NCBI RefSeq assembly: GCF_008386235.1
Contig: NZ_CP040671.1
Coordinates: forward strand, 682,001-746,000
Length of the DNA: 64,000 nucleotides
Source of the DNA: Thermosynechococcus sp. CL-1
Lineage (GTDB): Bacteria > Cyanobacteriota > Cyanobacteriia > Thermosynechococcales > Thermosynechococcaceae
Direction of reading: 5' to 3'
The notes under the pieces are model-generated. The model was not told the DNA's origin. It worked only from the letters and a program-made list of their open reading frames with translations, and did not search any database. Made by a program: the position numbers and the translations under genes. Below are positions 56,293-64,000 of this stretch, in pieces; positions within the stretch are counted from its first letter, which is position 1, and each line of letters starts with the position of its first letter.

Positions 56293-56333
56293 GGGTTAGG
56301 GTTTGCCTAAGAAATGGGGGAAAAATGGTTAAG
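56293..56333 (-). promoter_or_regulatory. Candidate Pho box array of phoX
   Basis: Read in the phoX direction the minus strand gives CTTAACCA (56326-56333), a poor unit, CTTAGGCA (56304-56311) and CCTAACCC (56293-56300), all spaced by three bases so that units repeat every 11 bases. The cyanobacterial PhoB/SphR box is tandem CTTAACCT-like 8-mers with 3-base gaps. Three of four units fit. Its position fits activation. Confidence 0.55.
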
Positions 56334-56338
56334 ATACG

Positions 56339-57931
56339 CTACAGAGCAGCGGCCAGCAATTTTTGCGTGTAGGGATGCTGCGGCTGGGCAAACAATTGGG
56401 CAGTGGGAGCCAGTTCAACGATCTTACCAGCGTACATGACGGCAATGCGATCGCAAAAATAGCGGGCGATCGCCAGATCGTGGGTGATAAAGAGATAAGT
56501 GAGTTGGAATTGTTCCTTTAACTGTTGCATCAGCGCCAGCACCTGGCGTTGGATATGGGCATCGAGCATACTCACTGGTTCATCACAGACCACCAGTTGG
56601 GGATGGGTAATCAGGGCACGGGCGATCGCCACCCGTTGGCGTTGTCCCCCCGACAGGGCATGGGGATAGCGATGAACATACACTTCACTGGGGGTTAATT
56701 CCACCTGTGCCAGCATCTCGCGCACGCGGTCTTGGGCAGCCTCTTTGGCCATCAGCCGATGAATTAGCAGTGGCTCCAGCAAGTTTTGCTCCACGGTCAT
56801 CTTGGGATTGAGGCAGGCATGGGGGTCTTGGAAAATCATTTGCAGATCGCGGCGGACTGGGCGCAGTTGTGCCGCTGGTAATTGAGTTAAATTGCGCCCC
56901 AAAAAGACCACTTCACCGGCGTTGGCGGGAATCAGTTGCAGAATCAAGCGCGAGAGCGTACTTTTACCACAGCCGGATTCGCCCACAAGGCCAAGGGTTT
57001 CTCCGCGGCGCAACGTTAGATCGACGCCATCAACCGCTCGAATCGTGGTTTGCGGTTGTAGCCATCCCCCCAAGCGGTAGTGCCGCTGTAAATTGTGAAC
57101 CCGCAGCAGTTCTGGGGCAGTGTCCAAGGGTGGGGTTTCTTTAGGGGTGAGTTGGGTGGCCGCAAGTAGGGACTGGGTATAGGGGTGTTGGGGCTGTTGC
57201 AGCACTTGACGAGCCGCTCCCAGTTCAACAATCTTGCCTTGGTGCATGACCGCAAGGCGATCGCAATACTTGGCCATCAATGCCAGATCGTGGGAAATCA
57301 GCAGCAGTCCCCGCTGCTCCGCTTGGCACAGGCGCGTGAGTTCATCGAGAATTTCCGCCGCGACAGTCACATCTAGCGCCGTTGTCGGTTCATCAGCAAT
57401 GATCAGGGGTGGGTTCAAGAGCAACGCAAGGGCGATCGCCACCCGTTGACGCATCCCGCCACTCAACTCATGGGGATGCTGATGCAGGCGATTGGCCGAA
57501 ATTTTCACCCGATCCAACACCTCAACAATGCGCTGCCGCCGTTGGGAGCGACTCCAAGCAGAGCAATGACTCCGCAATAGCTCATCGCAGTGGTCATAGA
57601 CACTCATGAGGGGATTGAGGCGCGTCATCGGATCCTGAAAGACCAAACCAATTTGCTCGCCCCGCAGTCGCCGCAATTGGGAAGTGGTCAGCCCCAAAAG
57701 GGATTGCCCCTGAAGGGCGATCGCCCCAGCAACCTGTGACCCAGTCGGCAATAATTGCAAAATGGCCTTACCAATCGTGGATTTGCCACAACCCGACTCC
57801 CCCACTAAGCCAAACCGCTCCCCAGCGGCCACACAAAAAGAAACACCATCTACCACGCATGTTGCAGCAGATGATGTCTCCGTTGTAGGGTAGGCGACCC
57901 GCAGTTCCCTGAGTTCTAAAAGAGTCGCCAT
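56339..57931 (-). CDS. Double ATP-binding protein of a peptide/nickel ABC importer
   Basis: The 530-residue protein contains two full ABC ATPase domains (DppD-DppF/OppD-OppF fused). Each has Walker [10 protein letters not shown] and its own signature, [12 protein letters not shown] in the first half and [12 protein letters not shown] in the second, followed by DEPTTALD and DEPVSMLD. Permease and binding-protein genes are not in the window. It starts only 13 bases after psbO in the same direction, so it may be transcribed from the psbO promoter. Confidence 0.88.
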   Translation of the reverse strand: MATLLELRELRVAYPTTETSSAATCVVDGVSFCVAAGERFGLVGESGCGKSTIGKAILQLLPTGSQVAGAIALQGQSLLGLTTSQLRRLRGEQIGLVFQDPMTRLNPLMSVYDHCDELLRSHCSAWSRSQRRQRIVEVLDRVKISANRLHQHPHELSGGMRQRVAIALALLLNPPLIIADEPTTALDVTVAAEILDELTRLCQAEQRGLLLISHDLALMAKYCDRLAVMHQGKIVELGAARQVLQQPQHPYTQSLLAATQLTPKETPPLDTAPELLRVHNLQRHYRLGGWLQPQTTIRAVDGVDLTLRRGETLGLVGESGCGKSTLSRLILQLIPANAGEVVFLGRNLTQLPAAQLRPVRRDLQMIFQDPHACLNPKMTVEQNLLEPLLIHRLMAKEAAQDRVREMLAQVELTPSEVYVHRYPHALSGGQRQRVAIARALITHPQLVVCDEPVSMLDAHIQRQVLALMQQLKEQFQLTYLFITHDLAIARYFCDRIAVMYAGKIVELAPTAQLFAQPQHPYTQKLLAAAL

Positions 57932-57944
57932 GGGCTGGTCGACC

Positions 57945-58763
57945 CTAGGCAGGTTCGATGCGGGCGTAAAAGACCCCTTGAATTTTCACTTCGTGAGGTT
58001 CGTGGGCACCCATATCATCATCGGAGAGTTGCTCACTTTCAAAGGTGCCAGCAATTTCACCCGTGCGGCCATCCACTTTCGCCACATTCAGAGAAATTTC
58101 ACCCTTGGTCAGGGAGAAGCGTTTGACGTTGGCGCGAGCCAGCTCTTCTTCTTTACCTTGGGGAATGGCGATCGCCGAATCATAACCAGAGGCCAAGCCC
58201 CGTCCTTTGGGATCGAGGAAGTTGGCGGTGCGGTAGGAAGGAACGGTGAATTCCCCTTTGAAATCCGTTGAAGTGGTGATGCTGCTAATGTTGGGCTGAG
58301 TGCTCGCCACCAAGTTTTTCACCGTAAACAGCAGTGGGATACGCTCGCCACCGGGCATTTGCACGGTCACTGGTTGGAAATCAATCCCATCCTCTTCTAT
58401 GAACGTGAGGCTGCCATCGCTGTTGACCTTGAGTTCCCCTTGAATTTGATCCAAGCTCGTGGTTTCGCGGGTCACCAGTTTTGTGGGAACAAATTCGGCC
58501 TCTTGGCGTTTGTTCTTAGGCTCTTCCTTGACCAAAAATGTCGTCGGCTGCAAGCACAGTTGGGCAATGCGATAGGTTTGGGAGCTATCAATGGGGTAGG
58601 CACCGCGTGCCGTATCATCAAGCGTGGGGCACTTGTTGGCCAGACCAGTGCCGACAATATCGTCATAGGTTAAAGTCTGTTTTGCGGCAAAGGCGGGGGC
58701 GCTCAAGGAAAAAATCCCTAAACATACCGCCAGCAGCGTCGCCATTAAAATGCGATATTTCAT
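57945..58763 (-). CDS. psbO: Photosystem II manganese-stabilising protein PsbO
   Basis: PsbO is the 33-kDa extrinsic lumenal protein that stabilises the Mn4CaO5 cluster. The 272-residue precursor has a signal peptide (MKYRILMATLLAVCLGIFSL, cleavage after AFA, 26 residues) and the conserved TLTYDDIVGTGLANKCPTL and QLCLQPTTFLV cysteines that form a disulfide, with the ending EVKIQGVFYARIEPA. It differs at several positions from the T. elongatus mature sequence as I recall it, including the ending YASIEPA. Confidence 0.98.
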   Translation of the reverse strand: MKYRILMATLLAVCLGIFSLSAPAFAAKQTLTYDDIVGTGLANKCPTLDDTARGAYPIDSSQTYRIAQLCLQPTTFLVKEEPKNKRQEAEFVPTKLVTRETTSLDQIQGELKVNSDGSLTFIEEDGIDFQPVTVQMPGGERIPLLFTVKNLVASTQPNISSITTSTDFKGEFTVPSYRTANFLDPKGRGLASGYDSAIAIPQGKEEELARANVKRFSLTKGEISLNVAKVDGRTGEIAGTFESEQLSDDDMGAHEPHEVKIQGVFYARIEPA

Positions 58764-58868
58764 GGTTAACCTCAGAAGTCAAAGCATCTCAAAGCAGTCA
58801 GAGTGTGGGAGATACCCCTGCGTAAGAGTCCAGTGAAGGCAGCCATGCAACTACCTTATCAATCCATG

Positions 58869-58874
58869 ATTATA
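58869..58874 (-). promoter_or_regulatory. Candidate -10 box of psbO
   Basis: On the minus strand TATAAT at 58874-58869 lies about 105 bases upstream of the psbO ATG. No good -35 (TTGACA) is 17 bases before it, so activation or another sigma factor may be needed. The 5' leader would be about 100 bases. Confidence 0.5.
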
Positions 58875-59018
58875 CGGAGCTTTGCGATCGCCTCAGAAAG
58901 GAAATTTTCCCAGATGTTTTAATTTCAAAAAGTAAAAATGAATTGGCTCCCCCTCTCCTGCTGGTGCGGCCCAGCGAACTGGCTACACTAAGAGAGAAGC
59001 AGAATCGGGAGTGGATAC

Positions 59019-59537
59019 ATGGATGACAGCGAGTTGTTTGCTGTTTTTGTTGCCGATGTTGTCAATGGGGCTGAGAGCCTTGCATCGAATCCCAACTATC
59101 GCATTGAATCCGTCTTAGGGACTTGGCAACTGGTGGACAACAAAGCGGGCGTCATTGCCACAGGCAAAAGTGAAAATGGTCAACCGCAGATCATGGTCAA
59201 GCGCTACTGCGATGCGTGGGAATCTTTGCGACAAGCATTGACCCATGGTTCATTTTTCCCTGATCTTGCTCAAAATAAGGCACAACTGGTGCCCTTTACC
59301 CGTGCCGCCATTCCCGAAGGCTATCAACTCTATGATTGTGCTGCCAGTGAGATGTGGCGCAGTTGGCGACGGGGCGCCGTTGATCATGTGCACATCTATA
59401 CCGCGAATCAGTGGCGATCGGTGGGGGAGATTTCCTGTAGTGGCGGTGTGGTCTTTATCCCTGTTCCGGATCTGGAGAAAGAGATTCAGATTACCAGTTC
59501 TTCACTGATGTCTTGGTTAGGCGTTCCCAATGCTTAG
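59019..59537 (+). CDS. Protein of unknown function
   Basis: I do not recognise this 172-residue protein. It starts MDDSELFAVFVADVVNGAES, contains LGTWQLVDNKAGVIATGKS, LYDCAASEMWRSWRRGAVDH and ends WLGVPNA. No signal peptide, membrane segment or catalytic motif is seen. ATG 59019 follows GGGAG by a normal distance, and TACACT lies near 58984 as a possible -10. Codon use fits the host. It is probably a cyanobacterial hypothetical. Confidence 0.6.
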   Translation: MDDSELFAVFVADVVNGAESLASNPNYRIESVLGTWQLVDNKAGVIATGKSENGQPQIMVKRYCDAWESLRQALTHGSFFPDLAQNKAQLVPFTRAAIPEGYQLYDCAASEMWRSWRRGAVDHVHIYTANQWRSVGEISCSGGVVFIPVPDLEKEIQITSSSLMSWLGVPNA

Positions 59538-59703
59538 AACCCTAAAAAGGCTTAAGAAACTACGGATTGGGGGGAGCGATCGCCCCAATGGATCAAACAG
59601 AACCTAAAGACTCTAGAGATAATAGACGTATAACCATAGCGACCTAGCAACACAATACTTGCCTGTTTGCGACCTCGTCAGCCGATTTCCCCTTGAGGCA
59701 ACT

Positions 59704-60417
59704 ATGTCAGAACCGCACCGCGATACCAACATTGGCCAAATTCTGATGAATCGGTACCAGCTGACGGAGCTGATTGGCAAAGGCTCAATGGGGCGGGTGT
59801 ATCGAGCAGAGGACATTCTCCTTGGTGGTGTTCCCGTTGCCGTTAAATTCCTGTCGCAAACCCTGCTCAACGATCGCATGAAAACCCGCTTTGCCCAAGA
59901 AGCGCGGGCGGGTGCTCTCCTCGGTCAGAAAAGTATGCACGTGGTGCGGGTGCTCGACTACGGCATGAACAACGAGGAAATTCCCTTCTACGTCATGGAA
60001 TTTTTGGAAGGCGAAAACCTCAGTGATTTGCTCCTAGAAGAACCCCTGCCCTTAAGCCGATTTCTGCGAATTGCACGCCATATGTGCCTTGGTCTGCAGG
60101 TAGCCCATGAGGGAATTATCATCGAAGGCCAAAAATGCCCCATTATTCACCGTGACATCAAACCTAGCAACGTCCTTGTGATTCAGGATGGCACGATGGG
60201 GGAACTTGCGAAGCTATTGGATTTTGGGATTGCCAAATTTTTGGGGGATGTTTCTGAAAAAAGGCAAACCTCGTCGTTTCACAGAACTGATCACCAAACA
60301 AGGCGTGCTTCACTTCTGGGGTCTCCTCTAGACCTTAACTCTCTCCCAATTTTCAGCGGTCAAAGTGTCATTTTGAGGTCAGTAATGGCCTCTTTTTTTT
60401 GGCCAATTGACGGCTAA
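59704..60417 (+). pseudogene. Truncated serine/threonine protein kinase
   Basis: The N-lobe and catalytic centre are intact: GKGSMGRVYRAED, VAVKFLSQ, HRDIKPSNVLV and LLDFGIAKFLGD. Similarity to kinases stops after about KRQTSSF (near 60281), where homologues continue with a GTLAY-type activation loop and C-lobe. The rest is 45 residues of unrelated sequence to 60417, and a terminator lies inside that tail (60375-60400). It is probably a broken gene left by deletion or recombination. ATG 59704 is chosen as start. Confidence 0.75.
60375..60400 (+). terminator. Intrinsic terminator after the broken kinase gene
   Basis: GAGGTCA-GTAA-TGGCCTC (60375-60392) forms a seven-pair stem with one T-G pair and a GNRA-type GTAA loop, followed by TTTTTTTT. 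It is a textbook terminator. It probably served the ancestral gene. The 17 codons that read through it in the kinase frame are unlikely to be made as protein. Confidence 0.75.
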
Positions 60418-60572
60418 ACACAACCCTTTTCCCAAAGAGAGCACACACGCAAAACTGCGAAAGCCAGAGAATGGCACTCCCCCTATAGATTCAAACTTAA
60501 TAGAAAAACTGTAGCGGGAAATGCCGCTGTCAAAGCACCTGTTAAATAATCCGCGATTGAGGATGAATGAAT

Positions 60573-60908
60573 CTAGCAGTGATTCACACGGGGAATCCCC
60601 AGACTGTAGTTACGCACACGACTATTGAGGTTGTAACCAATTTCACCTTGCATCAGTAACGAGCGAATAAAGTGCTCCAAGTCCGAGCCAATCCGCCGCA
60701 AATTGTATTCCGTCAAATCTTCCCCTGCGGCATTCGCCACCAGCTCCTGAAACTTGGCTTCCACCTTCGCTAGGGCGGCGTCGTTCCACTCCAACTCGTT
60801 ATCGGGATCCACATTCAGCGTCAGTGTTTCTGTATCAGGATGAACTTCACCATCAACCACATGGCCGGCATAGATGTGAACGTGACGTGTTGTGGACTTC
60901 AGTAGCAT
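60573..60908 (-). CDS. ndhM: NAD(P)H-quinone oxidoreductase subunit M
   Basis: NdhM is a cyanobacteria- and plant-specific subunit of the thylakoid NDH-1 complex, at the hydrophilic arm. The 111-residue product matches the known sequence: MLLKSTTRHVHIYAGHVVDG, TLTLNVDPDNELEWND, EDLTEYNLRRIGSDLEHFIR and SLGIPRVNHC at the end. The open frame continues upstream by 62 codons, but ATG 60908 is the known start. It is separated from the OB-fold gene by a terminator. Confidence 0.96.
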   Translation of the reverse strand: MLLKSTTRHVHIYAGHVVDGEVHPDTETLTLNVDPDNELEWNDAALAKVEAKFQELVANAAGEDLTEYNLRRIGSDLEHFIRSLLMQGEIGYNLNSRVRNYSLGIPRVNHC

Positions 60909-61060
60909 GGCTGACCCAATGACGAGTGGACAGTAGTTCGTAAACGCTTCTACTATACCAAGAATCCTTTCGCGGAAAGTTTCGAAAAACTCATGCCTTA
61001 ACCCAAGAATCCGTAATAGAACTAGGCTGGATTCTAGGCTGATTTTGGCTAGCGATCGCT

Positions 61061-61085
61061 GAAAATAAAAGGGGCAATCGCCCCC
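61061..61085 (-). terminator. Intrinsic terminator between the OB-fold gene and ndhM
   Basis: On the minus strand GGGGC-GATT-GCCCC (61085-61071) is followed by TTTTATTTTC. This five-pair GC stem with a T-run lies about 70 bases after the OB-fold gene stop, so that gene and ndhM are separate units. Confidence 0.7.
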
Positions 61086-61153
61086 TCTATCCATCGAAAT
61101 TTTTAGCTACCTCACAAAATTTTCCAGCGGCCTATGTGGTAAAGTGGTTTATC

Positions 61154-61579
61154 CTAACGTGCTTGTCGTTGCTCCCAGCGTCGCCGGCCACCCGCCCAAG
61201 GGGGAGGCCCACCATGGGGACGAATGTTAATCACCTCTCCATTGGCGCGGGTAATACGAAAGGCGTCAAAATCATAATCATCATATTTCCCCACCACCGT
61301 GACCGTTTCGCCGGGCTGGAGATTGATTTGGTGAAACCAACGCGGCCCCGCATCCACAATCACTTGGCCAGTGCCATCCTCGAGAATGAAATGATTGCCA
61401 ACAACACTGCGTACAGTGCCGCGAATGGTAATGCCATAGACATTGCCTAAATTACGAATCGGGGTTACCGACTGGGCAACGCTTTGAGCCATCGGCGGCA
61501 TAAAAACGCCCGTAGTACCAACAAAAAGAGACATACTCAGGATCCACAAATACTTCCTAACCACCTTCTGTGTCCTCAA
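61154..61579 (-). CDS. Exported OB-fold (BOF-like) protein
   Basis: This 141-residue protein starts with a signal peptide (KYLWILSMSLFVGTTGVFM, cleavage after about QSVAQS) and then has one OB-fold domain: ITIRGTVRSVVGNHFILED, GQVIVDAGPRWF and ETVTVVGKYDDYDFDAFRI. The pattern is that of periplasmic bacterial OB-fold (YgiW/BOF) proteins, which may bind metal ions or nucleotides. The tail is rich in Gly, Pro and Arg. It follows the two-component pair by about 45 bases. Confidence 0.72.
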   Translation of the reverse strand: MRTQKVVRKYLWILSMSLFVGTTGVFMPPMAQSVAQSVTPIRNLGNVYGITIRGTVRSVVGNHFILEDGTGQVIVDAGPRWFHQINLQPGETVTVVGKYDDYDFDAFRITRANGEVINIRPHGGPPPWAGGRRRWEQRQAR

Positions 61580-61601
61580 TGCTTCAATCCCTAGGTTAGG
61601 G

Positions 61602-61625
61602 AAAAAAAATGACAGAACTATGTCA
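61602..61625 (-). terminator. Probable terminator of the histidine kinase gene
   Basis: On the minus strand TGACA-TAGTTC-TGTCA (61625-61610) is followed by eight T residues (61609-61602). The stem has only five pairs and includes the kinase stop codon. A second hairpin CCCTA-ACC-TAGGG follows immediately. The T-run makes it a fair candidate. Confidence 0.45.
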
Positions 61626-63041
61626 ACGTCCGCTTGGGAGTAAGGTAATGGTCACCGTTGTTCCCTTCCCCACGCGACTGTGAATTTGCAGCTGTCCTTG
61701 ATGAGCATCAACAATTTGTTTGACGATTGCCAGCCCTAAACCAAAACCCTTTGGTTGTTCCTGGCCTTGAGCAATGCGATAAAAGCGTTCACACACATGG
61801 GGAAGGGCGCCCTCAGGAATACCAATACCTGTATCGGCTACAGCAACTTGAACACCGCGATCCGTTGGCTGTAGTCCTAGTACCACCTTGCCACCCCTAG
61901 GGGTATAGGCACAGGCATTTCTCAAAAGGTTTGCAATTGCTTGCTTGAGCAGCAAAAAGTCACCCTTTACCATGACGGGCAATTCAGGGAATTGAACCAC
62001 AAATGTGATCCCTTGGTTATCCATGGGCTGCTGCCACTCTTCAGCTAATTCCTTGATCAGCGCATGGGCATTAAACGATTGGCAATTGGCCAATTGACCT
62101 TCATGGCGAGCCAAAAACAGCAGATCGCTGACTAAATTGGCCATTTGTTTTGCAATCTGGCAAATGTTGTTTAAATTTTGCTGCACAGTTGCAAATGATT
62201 CACTGTCATCTTGCAGCTCTTCTTCTAGGATCATTAGAGCCAGCTGACTATTACTTAAAATTGCTGATAAAGGTGCCCTTAGCTCATGGGAAGCATTGGC
62301 TGTAAATCGCTGAAGCTGATGACAAACAACAGATAGTTTTTCATTATTTTCCCTAAGGGAATTTTCGCGAAATTCTAGCTCCGCAACCAGCTGATAAAAC
62401 AAGCGAACAGAGAGTAAGCTAGCAATACCACCAATCACGGCGGCAGCAATTATAATTGACCATGCCAATTCTCGATACTCAATTTGGTGCTGCCGGCGAT
62501 CGCCCAACAGCACCTCCTCATTTTTATAAAATTCGTAAATGCTTTGCCGTGCTCTTTCCATTAAAATTCGACTTTTATTCCAATCAATATTCTGCTCTTG
62601 GTTGGACTTACTGAATACATGAGTCGTAGATGCAAAATTTTCTGAATATACGTAACGATCAAAAATCTGAATGTTTTGATGAAGGGTTTCCTCGATGGAG
62701 TCTAAAGCTTTAAGTTGCTCAGGATTATCCTGTACCAGCCCTCTAATTTTTTCCAATGATGGAACAATGCGAGATTTTGCTGTGATGTAAGGTTGCAGAA
62801 AGCTGTGACTGCGTGTCAGGCTATAGCCACGCACACCTGTTTCCAAGTCCAGCAGTAAGTTAAGTAGTTTTTGCGTTTCTAGTCGTACTTTTTGCGTATG
62901 CAACACCCATTCATCATCTTCAATTAGGTTTAGCTTCAACCATATAAATGACGCGACAATAATGAACAGACAGATAATCGGCATGGCAATAATTAAGCCA
63001 GCACGATAGCGAATTGATCCAACTACTTTCCTAAGAAACAT
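61623..63041 (-). CDS. CHASE3-type sensor histidine kinase
   Basis: This 472-residue kinase has two membrane helices (about 12-34 and 192-213) enclosing a CHASE3 periplasmic domain (LLDLETGVRGYSLTRSHSFL), then HisKA with phospho-histidine 252 (TANASHELRAPLSAIL) and an HATPase domain with LLRNACAYTPRGG, VAVADTGIGIPEGALP and GFGLGLAIVKQIV. The signal is unknown. It overlaps the response regulator gene by 11 bases, so it is its natural partner. Confidence 0.88.
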   Translation of the reverse strand: MFLRKVVGSIRYRAGLIIAMPIICLFIIVASFIWLKLNLIEDDEWVLHTQKVRLETQKLLNLLLDLETGVRGYSLTRSHSFLQPYITAKSRIVPSLEKIRGLVQDNPEQLKALDSIEETLHQNIQIFDRYVYSENFASTTHVFSKSNQEQNIDWNKSRILMERARQSIYEFYKNEEVLLGDRRQHQIEYRELAWSIIIAAAVIGGIASLLSVRLFYQLVAELEFRENSLRENNEKLSVVCHQLQRFTANASHELRAPLSAILSNSQLALMILEEELQDDSESFATVQQNLNNICQIAKQMANLVSDLLFLARHEGQLANCQSFNAHALIKELAEEWQQPMDNQGITFVVQFPELPVMVKGDFLLLKQAIANLLRNACAYTPRGGKVVLGLQPTDRGVQVAVADTGIGIPEGALPHVCERFYRIAQGQEQPKGFGLGLAIVKQIVDAHQGQLQIHSRVGKGTTVTITLLPSGR

Positions 63042-63714
63042 TTTGCTGGGGATTCAAGGAATAACCACTACCGTAGTGGGTTTTGAGCCAATGCTCTACC
63101 CCCAGTTGTTTCAATTGCTCCCGCAGCCGTTTCACTCGCACGGCAACCGCGTTACTCTCAGGGGATTTATCCCATTCCCAGAGTTGACTTTCAATTTGCT
63201 GGCAGCTGAGAACTTGGCGTGGATGGCGCATCAGGTAGCTGAGCAACTGAAAATCTCGACTTTTAAGCTGAATTTCCGCACCTTGATAGCTCAACTTCCG
63301 AGTCTCTAGGTGGAGAGTTAATCCCTCAAGGGTTAGTTCATCCCCCTGCCAGAGGGGCGATCGCCGCCGCAGGGCGCGGATGCGTGCCAATAATTCCAAT
63401 AGATCCACGGGCTTAATGAGATAATCATCGGCACCCACATCTAAGCCAGTGACTTTATCCGCCGTCGTGTCCTTTGCGGTAAGAAAGACAATTGGCGCGG
63501 TTTTTTGTTGCTGGCGGTAATAGCGACACAGCTGTGTGCCTTCACCATCGGGCAAAAGCCAATCTAAAATGAGCAATTCATAATCCACCTCATGGATTAA
63601 CCAGTAGGCTGTTTTCAAATCGGGTGCAGTATCAACGGTGTAGCCCTGCCGCTGCAGTGCTAGGCAAATGGGCTGTCGCTGCTGGGGGTCATCTTCGACA
63701 AAGAGAATGCGCAT
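63031..63714 (-). CDS. OmpR/PhoB-type response regulator
   Basis: The 227-residue product has a receiver domain (MRILFVEDDPQQRQPICLAL, phospho-aspartate 51 in LILDWLLPDG, KPVDLLELLARIR) and a winged-helix DNA-binding domain (LTLEGLTLHLETRKLSY, QLLSYLMRHPRQVLS, VAVRVKRLREQL). ATG 63714 is chosen over an ATG at 63765 because the domain starts at once. RppA-type regulators in cyanobacteria look similar. It may control the divergent gene at 63872. Confidence 0.9.
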   Translation of the reverse strand: MRILFVEDDPQQRQPICLALQRQGYTVDTAPDLKTAYWLIHEVDYELLILDWLLPDGEGTQLCRYYRQQQKTAPIVFLTAKDTTADKVTGLDVGADDYLIKPVDLLELLARIRALRRRSPLWQGDELTLEGLTLHLETRKLSYQGAEIQLKSRDFQLLSYLMRHPRQVLSCQQIESQLWEWDKSPESNAVAVRVKRLREQLKQLGVEHWLKTHYGSGYSLNPQQNVS

Positions 63715-63871
63715 GCTCGAGTGACCGCTGCTATAAAAAACGATGATAAACCTGCTGAAATCCAATTTGATTTAGACAGAAAGGAATAGGATTCGGTTCA
63801 GGCCAGAGGCAGGTTGAGCAAAAGGGGAAGGCATGCTTAACTGAGTTAAAGAGTTTTGAGCCTTTGCTCCT

Positions 63872-64000
63872 ATGCCTTTGATAACGCTACTGTTTGAACC
63901 CTTTTTTGCCAATGCGGCAGCAGAATCAGTGAACTTGGCGGAAGCAGCACCTTTAATTTTGGCCGCTGTTTTACTGAGTCTGGTGGTGATTTACTTGGCA
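63872..64000 (+). CDS. N-terminus of a membrane protein, possibly a cation/proton antiporter
   Basis: The frame from ATG 63872 runs off the window. The 43 residues read MPLITLLFEPFFANAAAESV and continue into a hydrophobic helix, PLILAAVLLSLVVIYLA. The helix resembles the first segment of the cyanobacterial NhaS3-type (Kef-like) antiporters as I recall them, but so short a piece cannot prove it. It is divergent from the response regulator. Confidence 0.5.
   Translation, partial: MPLITLLFEPFFANAAAESVNLAEAAPLILAAVLLSLVVIYLA

Noticed and set aside
60240-60572. Group II intron or insertion sequence at the kinase break
   Set aside because: These genomes are rich in group II introns, but no GTGYG start, reverse transcriptase, domain V hairpin, transposase or terminal repeats are seen.

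Overview
The window comes from a unicellular thermophilic cyanobacterium, most likely a Thermosynechococcus close to but not identical with T. elongatus BP-1. It carries psbO, ndhM, nblS, sqdX, cruF, a D27-like carotenoid isomerase, a PAP/fibrillin gene, the split b/b' ATP synthase operon and many copies of the HIP1 palindrome GCGATCGC. PsbO and NdhM read almost as I remember the T. elongatus proteins, with scattered substitutions. Coding density is very high. I see no tRNA, rRNA, insertion sequence, prophage or CRISPR array.

Layout. 1-7.5 kb is mostly minus strand: a partial PadR regulator, a 2H phosphoesterase, two methyltransferases, a YvcK-like protein, a Nif11 protein, a YgfZ-like protein and a cyanobacterial ThiE. 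7.6-17.3 kb is plus strand: a secreted SPOR-like protein, a lone DNA methyltransferase, a D27-like isomerase, the arsenate-detoxifying pair GAPDH-ArsJ behind a candidate ArsR operator, then rimP-nusA-ylxR-bioA behind a hairpin-rich leader. 17.3-24 kb has DUF1823, lepB, membrane and secreted proteins, an omega-aminotransferase, a VOC and a glutaredoxin-like protein, and ktrA with a structured leader. 24-35 kb has cruF, priA, a 59-residue small gene, putA, a MidA-like methyltransferase, sqdX, a fibrillin and a flavin reductase. 35-39.8 kb (minus) has hemB, a Nudix hydrolase, map and a photolyase. 39.9-45.5 kb has a STAS protein with a probable AUU start, mini-RNase III and the ATP synthase operon atpI-B-E-G-F-H-A without the gamma gene. 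45.7-54.3 kb has a nucleotidyltransferase/phosphomannomutase fusion, nblS, a TpsB-like outer-membrane protein, trpA and ftsW. 54.3-64 kb has phoX with a candidate Pho box, a double ABC ATPase, psbO, a truncated Ser/Thr kinase, ndhM, an OB-fold protein, a two-component pair and the start of a membrane protein.

How it works together. Most genes are housekeeping: photosynthesis (psbO, ndhM, ATP synthase, nblS), pigments and lipids (cruF, D27-like, sqdX, hemB, fibrillin), cofactors (thiE, bioA) and translation/transcription (rimP, nusA, ylxR, map, mini-III). The accessory parts are the arsenic module, the solitary DNA methyltransferase and the broken kinase. No clear novel multi-gene system stands out. 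The most interesting signals are regulatory: the ArsR-type operator inside a promoter spacer, a terminator hairpin just before rimP, crossing inverted repeats before ktrA, an 11-bp-periodic Pho-box-like array before phoX, the AUU start, and the repeated four-base overlap of convergent stop codons.
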